Source: Actinomycetota bacterium
Lineage (GTDB): Bacteria; Actinomycetota; Actinomycetes; S36-B12
Length of the DNA: 9,515 nucleotides
Direction: 5' to 3'
Assembly: GCA_009726075.1 (NCBI GenBank)
Contig: WLND01000033.1
Coordinates: forward strand, 1-9,515
Both the position numbers and the translations under genes were made by a program. The stretch's first letter is position 1; each line of letters starts with the position of its first letter. A model generated the notes under the pieces. That model made no database searches and was not told the origin of the DNA. It saw only the letters and a program-made list of their open reading frames with translations. Shown piece by piece: positions 1-5,982 of the stretch.

Positions 1-960
1 GAGGTAGCGCACCGTCGCCACGCTCACGCCGAGGCTGTCGGCCACCCGCGGGTTCTCGCCGACGGCGCGGGTGCGCAGGCCCCAGCGGGTGCGGAACAGC
101 AGGAACGTGACGCTCCCGATGAGCACGAACATCCCGTAGACGATGATCGTCTGGTTGAAGAACATCGGCCCGATGATCGGGATGTCGCCGAGGACCGGGA
201 TCTTGATCGACGGAAAGATCGGGGCATCATTGAGCTCGGGCTTCTTCACCAGCACCTGAGCGGTCAGGAATGAGGTCAGCCCCAGCACCAGGATGTTGAT
301 GACGACGCCGATGATGATCTGGTCGACCCTGAACTTCACCGCCAGCACCGCGAGCAGGAGCGCGAGCACGCCACCGGTCAGCGTCGCGGCAAGCAACCCG
401 ACCCAGCCGCCGAGCAGCGAGCCCATGACCACACCGGTGAAGGCGCCGCCGAGAAGCATGCCCTCGATGCCGATGTTCACCACGCCCGAGCGCTCGCACA
501 GGATGCCCGACAGGGCACCGAGGGCGATCGGGGTCGAGCGCGACACGGTCGCCACGAGCATGCTGATGAGCGAGAACTCCTGGCCCGAGGCAGCCCACAC
601 CATGAGCGCTAGGGCGAAGACGCCGAACGAGATGCCCAGGATCATCGTGGTCCTGCCCTGGAACCCGCGGAAGAACTGCGTGGCTCCGAGGAACGCGAGG
701 ACCGACGACAGCACCCACAGCGAGCCTGCGGACGGCACCGCGAGCGAGTCGAGCTGGATGGCGTCATTCGGCGTGCTCAGCCCGAAGGTCGAGACCCCGC
801 TCACCGCCGGGACGAAGACGAGCATGACAAGGGCCGAGAGCAGGAGCAGGACGATGCCGGAGATGCGCGCCTTGCGGATCTGCCGCTTGGTCAGCTCCTT
901 CGTGCGCTTGCCGGTGAGCTCGTAGCTCTCTGTCGGCACCGGTGCGCTCGCCTGGTTCAT
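1..960 (-). CDS. Nucleoside ABC transporter permease, second permease (NupQ/YufQ type), 3' end missing
   Basis: This is the second membrane subunit of a BMP-family nucleoside importer in the inner membrane. It is read from ATG at 958-960 to the window edge, giving 320 residues in open frame; family members are usually somewhat longer, so the C-terminus lies outside. Residues 1-30 are hydrophilic and basic. Hydrophobic segments follow at about 33-54, 80-97, 105-124, 143-160, 165-207, 214-236 and 270-289. The family motif NIGIEGMLLGGAF (162-174) and the cytoplasmic coupling-loop motif FRTRWGLRTRAVGENPRVA (289-307), which contacts the ATPase, identify a BPD_transp_2 permease. The start ATG overlaps the stop of the upstream permease in an ATGA arrangement, with AAGGG about 13 nt upstream, so translation is probably coupled. 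It pairs with the permease at 957-2117 to form a heterodimeric pore. Function as a nucleoside permease is inferred from family and gene order. Confidence 0.93.
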   Translation of the reverse strand, partial: MNQASAPVPTESYELTGKRTKELTKRQIRKARISGIVLLLLSALVMLVFVPAVSGVSTFGLSTPNDAIQLDSLAVPSAGSLWVLSSVLAFLGATQFFRGFQGRTTMILGISFGVFALALMVWAASGQEFSLISMLVATVSRSTPIALGALSGILCERSGVVNIGIEGMLLGGAFTGVVMGSLLGGWVGLLAATLTGGVLALLLAVLAVKFRVDQIIIGVVINILVLGLTSFLTAQVLVKKPELNDAPIFPSIKIPVLGDIPIIGPMFFNQTIIVYGMFVLIGSVTFLLFRTRWGLRTRAVGENPRVADSLGVSVATVRYL

Positions 961-2117
961 GATGCCCATCCCTTGCTGATCTGGGTCGATACCGCGGGCG
1001 TCTTGAGTCGATACAGGGCCGTGATGAGGGCCGGCGCCGCGACGAAGATGATGATGAGCGCCTGGATCACCGCAATGAGGTCGATGCCGACATCGGCCGA
1101 GACCTGCATCTGCTGTCCCCCGGCCCGCAGCCCGCCGAACAGCACCGCGGCCGCCACAACGCCCCACGGATTCGAGCGGCCGAGCAGTGCCACCGCAATG
1201 CCGTCGAAACCGAGGTTCGCAGAGAATCCCGGGGTGGCGCGGTCGAGGACGCCGAGGATCTGCCCTGCGCCCGCGAGGCCCGCGAGTCCGCCGGCGATCA
1301 TCATGACGAGGATGTAGACCTTCGTGATCGACATGCCGGCGTAGCGCGCCGCGCTCGGGTTCGCGCCGACGGCCCTGAACTCGAACCCGGTCGTGGTGCG
1401 AAAGAGCAGCCAGTGAATGAACCCGGCGGCGATGAGCGCGACGATGAGGCCGAGGTGCACGCGCAGTGCCGGGTTGACCCACCCGAGGAGCTGGGTCAGG
1501 TGCGCGGAGGCCTCGACCGTCTTGGATACCGGATCGTTGCGGCCCTCCCGCTGGAAGATCTCGGTCTTGAGGAAGAAGTCGACAAGGCGCAGGGCGATGT
1601 AGTTGAGCATGATCGTGACGATGACCTCGTGCGCACCGGTCTTGGCCTTGAGGATGCCGGGGATGAAGCCCCAGATCGCCCCGCCGAGGATGCCGGCGGC
1701 CAGCGCGATCGGCAGGTGCACGTAGATCGGCAGCCCGGTGATGCTGAAACCCGCCCAGACGGCGAACATGCCGCCGATGAGGATCTGGCCCTCACCGCCG
1801 ATGTTGAACAGGCCGGCCCGAAAGGCGATCGCGACGGACAGGCCGGCGAGGATCAGCGGGGTCGCCGCCGTCAGCGTCTCGGAGACCGCCTTGAGCGAGC
1901 CGACTGAGCCCTGGAGAAGTGCGAGATAGGCCTGGACGGTGTCGGCGAAGCTCGAGCCGGTGATCATGATGAGGATCGCGCCGATGATGAGGGCGGTCAC
2001 CACGGCCAGGAACGGGATCAGCAGGCCGGTACGCCAGTTCACGCTCGTGGTGAGCTGCGTCATGAACGAGCGCTCCTGCGCCGGCGGAACCTCGCTGCGG
2101 GTGTCGGTATCGGTCAT
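957..2117 (-). CDS. Nucleoside ABC transporter permease, first permease (NupP/YufP type)
   Basis: This 386-residue integral membrane protein forms half of the translocation pore of the BMP-type nucleoside importer. After a polar N-terminus (1-28), hydrophobic segments appear at about 31-53, 84-100, 112-128, 133-156 and 166-183, then 222-239 and several in the C-terminal third (about 266-290, 300-330, 342-367). Family landmarks are NIGGEGQ (105-111), the helix GAHEVIVTIMLNYIA (161-175), and the coupling loop FRTTTGFEFRAVGANPSAAR (239-258) that docks on the ATPase. The ATG at 2115-2117 overlaps the ATPase stop by 4 nt (ATGA), and AAAAGGG lies just upstream as Shine-Dalgarno. Its own stop overlaps the start of the next permease. 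Length and motifs are full and normal for the family. The substrate cannot be read from the permease alone; nucleoside specificity is inferred from the binding protein type and the neighbouring nucleoside hydrolase. Confidence 0.95.
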   Translation of the reverse strand: MTDTDTRSEVPPAQERSFMTQLTTSVNWRTGLLIPFLAVVTALIIGAILIMITGSSFADTVQAYLALLQGSVGSLKAVSETLTAATPLILAGLSVAIAFRAGLFNIGGEGQILIGGMFAVWAGFSITGLPIYVHLPIALAAGILGGAIWGFIPGILKAKTGAHEVIVTIMLNYIALRLVDFFLKTEIFQREGRNDPVSKTVEASAHLTQLLGWVNPALRVHLGLIVALIAAGFIHWLLFRTTTGFEFRAVGANPSAARYAGMSITKVYILVMMIAGGLAGLAGAGQILGVLDRATPGFSANLGFDGIAVALLGRSNPWGVVAAAVLFGGLRAGGQQMQVSADVGIDLIAVIQALIIIFVAAPALITALYRLKTPAVSTQISKGWAS

Positions 2118-3619
2118 GACCCTTTTCCTGCCATGTAGAGCCCAATCTCGGTCGGGGTGGTCTCGCCCGCAAGTCGCTCGGCGACGATCTTTCCGTCATA
2201 CATGACGAGGATGCGGTCTGACAGCGCGAAGATCTCGTCGAGCTCGGTCGAGACGATGAGGATCGCCTTGCCCTCATTTCGCTTTCGCACGATCTGCTCG
2301 TGGATGTACTCAATCGACCCGACGTCGATGCCACGGGTCGGCTGCGCGCAGATGACCAGGGGCACATCGCGGCTGAACTCCCGCGCCACGATCATCTTCT
2401 GGGCGTTGCCGCCGGACAGGGCCGAACCGGTGTTCTCGATCAGGGGCGGTCGCACGTCGTAGGCATCGACCAGCGCCAAGGACGCCTCCTCGATGCTCTC
2501 GCGCTGCAAGCGTCCGCCCTTCGAGAACGGCGCCGAGTAGTACGAGTCGAGAACGAGGTTCTCCTTGACCGTGAAGGAGCCCACCATGCCCATGTGGTTG
2601 CGATCCTCGGGCACGTGGGCGATGCCGCGGCGATGGCGCTGGCGCGGAGAGGCGTTCGTGATCGACTCGCCGTCCAGGCTGATCTCGCCGCTCGCGATCG
2701 GCAGGAGGCCGGTGATCGCCTCGACGAGTTCGGTCTGGCCATTGCCCTGGATGCCTGCGACTCCGACGATCTCGCCGGCCGAGACGTGCAGGTTCACCTT
2801 GTTCAGGAGCGGCCGGCCGTAGTCGTCGACCATCGTGACGTCGTTCAGTTCGAGCACCGTCGCGCCCGGGGTGGCCTGCTCCCTATCGACCGTGAGGTCG
2901 ATTTCGCGACCGACCATCATCGACGCGAGGTCCTCCGGGGTGGCGGTCTTCGGGTCGGCGTGCCCGACGACCTTGCCGCCGCGCAGCACCGTGATGTCGT
3001 CGGCGACCGCGAGGGCCTCCTTGAGCTTGTGGGTGATGAAGATGATCGTCGCGCCCCGCGCCTTGAGCTCGGCAACGATGCCGAAGAACTCCTCGACCTC
3101 CTGCGGGGTCAGCACCGCGGTCGGCTCGTCGAACACGAGAATCTTCGCGCCCCGCAGGAGCACCTTGATGATCTCGACCCGCTGCTGAATGCCTACGGGG
3201 AGATCCTCGACCATGGCGTCGGGGTCGACCGCGAGGCCGTAGCGCTCGGAGATCTCCTTGACCTCGGTGCGCGCCTTGCGCCGATTGAGCAGGCCGCCCT
3301 TCTTCGTCGGCTCCACTCCGAGCACGACATTCTCATAGACGGAGAACACCGGCACGAGCATGAAGTGCTGATGCACCATGCCGATCCCGGCCTCGATCGC
3401 ATCGCCCGGATCATGGAACGCCTGCGTCACGCCATCAATGAGGATCTCGCCGGCATCGGCTCGATACAGCCCCGACAGGACGTTCATCAGCGTGCTCTTG
3501 CCGGCGCCGTTCTCGCCGATGAGGGCAAGCACCTTGCCCGAGCGCGCCGTAAGGCTCACCTGATCGTTGGCGAGAACGCCCGGGAATTGCTTGGTGATGC
3601 CCCGCAGTTCGAGTTCCAC
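2114..3619 (-). CDS. Nucleoside ABC transporter double-domain ATP-binding protein (NupO/YufO type)
   Basis: This 501-residue cytoplasmic ATPase powers the importer and carries two nucleotide-binding domains in tandem, as in RbsA/MglA-like proteins. Domain 1 has Walker A GENGAGKS (35-42), Q-loop Gln84, a degenerate signature LPVGIQQR (140-147), Walker B ILVFDEP (160-166) with catalytic Glu165, and switch His197. Domain 2 has a degenerate Walker A, GIQGNGQTE (289-297), lacking the Lys, a canonical signature LSGGNAQK (401-408), and a Walker B in which Gln426 replaces the catalytic Glu (CAQPTRGID). The intact Walker A/B of domain 1 therefore pairs with the intact signature of domain 2, giving one hydrolytic site, which is normal for this family. 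The start is GTG at 3617-3619, supported by AGGGTGGGG just upstream. The alternative GTG 7 nt upstream is out of frame. The gene follows the lipoprotein gene after a 166-bp gap with stem-loops and overlaps the next permease by 4 nt. Confidence 0.96.
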   Translation of the reverse strand: MELELRGITKQFPGVLANDQVSLTARSGKVLALIGENGAGKSTLMNVLSGLYRADAGEILIDGVTQAFHDPGDAIEAGIGMVHQHFMLVPVFSVYENVVLGVEPTKKGGLLNRRKARTEVKEISERYGLAVDPDAMVEDLPVGIQQRVEIIKVLLRGAKILVFDEPTAVLTPQEVEEFFGIVAELKARGATIIFITHKLKEALAVADDITVLRGGKVVGHADPKTATPEDLASMMVGREIDLTVDREQATPGATVLELNDVTMVDDYGRPLLNKVNLHVSAGEIVGVAGIQGNGQTELVEAITGLLPIASGEISLDGESITNASPRQRHRRGIAHVPEDRNHMGMVGSFTVKENLVLDSYYSAPFSKGGRLQRESIEEASLALVDAYDVRPPLIENTGSALSGGNAQKMIVAREFSRDVPLVICAQPTRGIDVGSIEYIHEQIVRKRNEGKAILIVSTELDEIFALSDRILVMYDGKIVAERLAGETTPTEIGLYMAGKGS

Positions 3620-3721
3620 GCCCCACCCTGTCTATGAATTCGTCGGCGGCCTCTTGTCAGACCCGTCCTCGTCACCGTCGTAGGCACACGCTATCCAAAT
3701 CGCGACCCGGATACAGCGAGA

Positions 3722-3749
3722 GGCGGGGTTCGATTGCTCGAACCCCGCC
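3722..3749 (-). terminator. Strong stem-loop in the lipoprotein-ATPase gap (terminator or processing/stability hairpin)
   Basis: A perfect 12-bp GC-rich inverted repeat, GGCGGGGTTCGA and its complement (3722-3733 and 3738-3749), flanks a 4-nt loop. It lies 37 nt past the stop of the binding-protein gene and about 100 nt before the ATPase start. Read on the minus strand it is followed by TCTCGCTGTATCC, which has only scattered T residues, so it is not a textbook intrinsic terminator. Actinobacterial terminators often lack a U-run, so partial termination is possible. Because the ATPase and permeases follow in the same direction, the likely role is to lower transporter expression relative to the lipoprotein, or to protect the lipoprotein mRNA 3' end. 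This role is inference. Confidence 0.7.
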
Positions 3750-3750
3750 C

Positions 3751-3789
3751 CTAGTGCGTCGTGCAGTGAGCACGCGACGCTGTGACTAG
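3751..3789 (-). other. Second, imperfect stem-loop overlapping the lipoprotein stop codon
   Basis: Read on the minus strand, three paired stretches stack into one hairpin: CTAGT with ACTAG, GCGTCG with CGACGC, and TGC with GCA around a 5-nt loop. Small bulges of 4 nt and 2 nt on the 5' arm interrupt it. It includes the TAG stop of the binding-protein gene (3786-3788) and ends one base before the perfect 12-bp hairpin at 3722-3749, so the two form a tandem pair. The pairing is visible in the sequence; a role in mRNA stability or attenuation is inferred. Confidence 0.5.
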
Positions 3790-4919
3790 CCCTTGACGCT
3801 GACCGAGCCGTCGATGATGCCGGCCTGAAGTGCCACGATCTGGTCCTTGAGCTTCTGGGAAACCATGGAATCCATGTCGTGGTACGGGGCCAGGCCCACG
3901 CCGCCGTTGGCGAGGGTGCCGACAGTGACGCCACCCTCGAAGGTGCCGTCAGCGACAGCCTTGATCGCATTGAACGTCGTGACGTCCATGTTCTTCAGGA
4001 CCGAGGTGAGGTAGACACCCTGGTTCGCGGTGTCGCTCTCGTACTGGTCGCTGTCGACGCCGATGATCATGAGCTTGTCGGTGCCAAGCTCGCTGGCGAG
4101 TGCAGCCGAGCCGAGGCCAACCGGGCCGGCGACGGGCATGACGATGTCAGCGCCTTCGTCGACGAGGTTCTGGGCGAAGGTGCGGCCGTCATCGAGCTTC
4201 TCGAAGTTCTCGGTGAACAGGCCCTTCTGTGTCTTCGGATCCCAGCCGAGCACCTTGACCTTGGTGCCGTTGTCGGCGTTGTACTGCTGAACGCCGTAGT
4301 AGAAGCCATCCATGAAGATGGTTACCGGCGGGATGTTGACGCCACCGAAGGTGCCGACAGTGCCGGTCTTCGTGGTTCCGGCTGCGAGGTAACCCGCGAG
4401 GAATGCGGCCTCGTCGGTGTTGAACACCTGGCCGAGGACGTTGTTCGCGGTGATGTCGCCATCTGCGTAGGCGTAGTCAACGATCGTGAACGGGATGGTC
4501 GGGTTCGCGTTCGCAGCGGCCTTCGTGGCATCGCCGAGAAGGAAGCCGACGGTCACGATGACGGCGCACTGCTGATCGACGAATGCCTGGATGTTCGTGG
4601 CGTAGTCGGTCTCTGCCTGCGACTCGAGCACGGCTGCCTCGACGCCGAGCTGATCGGCTGCATCGGTGACACCCTTGTAGGCCTTCTGGTTGAAGCCCTT
4701 GTCGTCAACGCCACCGACGTCGGTGACCTCGCACGCCTTGATGCCGGCGACGTCGCCCTCGGCACCCGCCTCGGCCGTAGCCTCGGTCGACTCTTCTGCG
4801 GCCGCGCTGGCGGCGGGGGCCGCGGATGACGCGGTCGATGTGCTGCTGCCCCCGCACCCGGCCAGGCCGAGTGCAGCAACAGCGAACACCGCTGCCGCGA
4901 TCTTCACATTGGTCTTCAT
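3786..4919 (-). CDS. BMP/PnrA-family nucleoside-binding lipoprotein (NupN/BmpA type)
   Basis: This 377-residue lipoprotein is the extracellular, membrane-anchored receptor that captures nucleosides for the ABC importer. MKTNVK and a hydrophobic stretch (7-20) form the signal peptide, ending in the lipobox LAGC with the lipidated Cys at residue 22. Residues 23-55 are an Ser/Ala/Thr/Glu-rich flexible linker. The Bmp domain (PF02608 type) follows, with the diagnostic DVGGVDDKGFNQ (near residues 67-78), GFLLGDATKAAA, and a C-terminal GVGLAPYHD. A longer frame opens 21 codons upstream, but I chose ATG 4917-4919 because AAGGAG lies 4 nt before it and the signal peptide begins exactly there. It leads the importer block and is followed by two stem-loops before the ATPase gene. 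BMP proteins bind purine or pyrimidine nucleosides in characterised cases; a few homologues bind other ligands, so the exact ligand is open. Confidence 0.95.
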   Translation of the reverse strand: MKTNVKIAAAVFAVAALGLAGCGGSSTSTASSAAPAASAAAEESTEATAEAGAEGDVAGIKACEVTDVGGVDDKGFNQKAYKGVTDAADQLGVEAAVLESQAETDYATNIQAFVDQQCAVIVTVGFLLGDATKAAANANPTIPFTIVDYAYADGDITANNVLGQVFNTDEAAFLAGYLAAGTTKTGTVGTFGGVNIPPVTIFMDGFYYGVQQYNADNGTKVKVLGWDPKTQKGLFTENFEKLDDGRTFAQNLVDEGADIVMPVAGPVGLGSAALASELGTDKLMIIGVDSDQYESDTANQGVYLTSVLKNMDVTTFNAIKAVADGTFEGGVTVGTLANGGVGLAPYHDMDSMVSQKLKDQIVALQAGIIDGSVSVKG

Positions 4920-4923
4920 TGAT

Positions 4924-4929
4924 CTCCTT
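4924..4929 (-). promoter_or_regulatory. Shine-Dalgarno AAGGAG that fixes the lipoprotein start
   Basis: AAGGAG on the minus strand lies 4 nt before ATG 4917-4919. It is one of the clearest ribosome-binding sites in the window and rules out the in-frame start 63 nt further upstream, whose extra 21 residues are not signal-peptide-like. Confidence 0.85.
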
Positions 4930-4937
4930 AGTTGACT

Positions 4938-4963
4938 GGTCACGCACGACATGCTTCGTGACC
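4938..4963. promoter_or_regulatory. Inverted repeat in the lipoprotein leader, candidate operator
   Basis: GGTCACG (4938-4944) and its exact complement CGTGACC (4957-4963) are separated by 12 nt. A second, overlapping pair, CACGA (4945-4949) and TCGTG (4956-4960), uses part of the same right arm. The site sits 19 nt upstream of the lipoprotein start codon. A dyad in this position fits a repressor operator or an RNA hairpin in the leader. No regulator is encoded in the window, so its identity is unknown. Confidence 0.4.
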
Positions 4964-4971
4964 TGATCCAA

Positions 4972-5000
4972 ACCCTAGCCAATCAGCGCCACCGTGGCAG
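4972..5000 (-). promoter_or_regulatory. Weak candidate promoter for the nucleoside importer block
   Basis: Read on the minus strand, TAGGGT (4972-4977) can serve as a -10 box and CTGCCA (4995-5000) as a poor -35 box, with 17 nt between them. The -10 keeps the conserved TA at the start and T at the end; the -35 matches poorly. If used, transcription would begin just before the dyad at 4938-4963. Position and 17-nt spacing are the only support, so this is tentative. Confidence 0.25.
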
Positions 5001-5004
5001 CGTG

Positions 5005-5982
5005 CTAAGGACTCAAACGATCCAGCAACATGGTTACGAATCGGTTACGGTCGATGTCGATGCCGACCGCCGCATTCGCCGGCTGCCCGGTGACCGACCA
5101 GCGGTCGGCCACTGTCCGCCCGATGCACAGGGCCGACTCGGTTTCGACCTGCACATTCATTGGCAGGGTCGTCACCAAGGTCGGGTCGATCAGATGCGCG
5201 ATGGTCACGGCATCGTGAATCGGTGCGCCCTCCCAACCGAAGCGATCCTGGTGGAACCCCACGAAGTGATCGAGGAGTTCGGCGACGAACTGGCCCACAT
5301 CGCCGGTGCCACGCAATGCGTCGGCATGCTCGTCGGTGAGCCAGGCACGGTGCGTGACTTCAAGGCCGATCATCGTGAGCGGAATCCCGGTTCGCTCGCC
5401 GCCCGGCACGCACCCCGCCCTGAAGACGATGTCGGCCGCGTCCGGATCGACCCAGATGTTGAACTCGGCCGCCGGGGTCCAGTTGCCGAGCTCGACGGCC
5501 CCGCCCATGATCACGAGCTCGCGGATCATGTGGTGCAGATGCGGCAGCTGCTCGACGACATCGGCCATGTTCGTGAGCGGCCCGGTCGCTACCAGCGTGA
5601 TCGGCTCGGTGGCCTCGGTGAGCACCTGCTCGATCATCTCCAGGGCGGTCAGTTCGGACGGCCCACTACTCGGTGTGACAGGCAGGGGGCCCGCAAGCCC
5701 ACTCTCGCCGTGCATGACCGCCGCTGTCGACAGATCGCGCACCCGCGGCGCCGCACGACCGGCCGCCACCGGGATATCGCCGCGGCCCAGCAGGTCAAGG
5801 ACCCGAAGGGCGTTGTTCGTCGTGTGCTCAAGGGTGACGTTGCCGGCGACCGTCGTAACCGCGATCAGGTCGATGGAAGGGTCGGCGATCGCCAGCATGA
5901 TGGCGATGGCGTCATCATGGCCAGGGTCGCAGTCATGCAGCACGCGCCGAGGAGAGGTCCCCGGCGCGGTCGTCGACGGCAT
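5005..5982 (-). CDS. Nucleoside hydrolase, inosine/uridine-preferring family (RihA/RihB-like)
   Basis: This 325-residue cytoplasmic enzyme hydrolyses the N-glycosidic bond of ribonucleosides to free base and ribose for salvage or catabolism. The N-terminal DCDPGHDDAIA (17-27) supplies the Asp cluster that binds the essential calcium ion, VATGPLTNMA (131-140) is the second family block, LGNWTPAAEFNIWVDPD (165-181) lines the ribose pocket, and HDAVTIA (256-262) supplies the late His-Asp pair. The LGNWTPAAEFNI block and DCDPGH resemble E. coli RihA/RihB pyrimidine-preferring enzymes, from memory. Near residues 190-199 there is an apparent insertion, CVPGGERTG, relative to those enzymes. ATG 5980-5982 overlaps the mutase stop by one base (TGATG) and has no obvious Shine-Dalgarno, which suggests coupled translation. 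It lies directly before the nucleoside importer genes, so it likely processes imported nucleosides. Base preference cannot be fixed from sequence alone. Confidence 0.93.
   Translation of the reverse strand: MPSTTAPGTSPRRVLHDCDPGHDDAIAIMLAIADPSIDLIAVTTVAGNVTLEHTTNNALRVLDLLGRGDIPVAAGRAAPRVRDLSTAAVMHGESGLAGPLPVTPSSGPSELTALEMIEQVLTEATEPITLVATGPLTNMADVVEQLPHLHHMIRELVIMGGAVELGNWTPAAEFNIWVDPDAADIVFRAGCVPGGERTGIPLTMIGLEVTHRAWLTDEHADALRGTGDVGQFVAELLDHFVGFHQDRFGWEGAPIHDAVTIAHLIDPTLVTTLPMNVQVETESALCIGRTVADRWSVTGQPANAAVGIDIDRNRFVTMLLDRLSP

Noticed and set aside
2300..3637. Long plus-strand open frame of 445 codons opposite the ATPase gene
   Set aside because: It is antisense to a gene with intact ABC motifs. 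Its protein is Arg/Asp/His-rich low-complexity sequence with no recognisable domain, as expected from a GC-rich antisense frame.
3620..3720. Internal promoter for the ATPase and permease genes
   Set aside because: CTGACA is present as a -35-like hexamer, but no acceptable -10 box lies at 16-19 nt spacing, so I could not support a promoter.
3879..4829. Plus-strand open frame of 316 codons opposite the lipoprotein gene
   Set aside because: It mirrors the BMP gene, has no credible start context, and its composition is the Val/Leu/Asp/Gly bias typical of an antisense shadow.
4920..4982. N-terminal extension of 21 residues on the binding lipoprotein
   Set aside because: The extension is Arg/Ser-rich and would precede the signal peptide, while AAGGAG sits 4 nt before the internal ATG.
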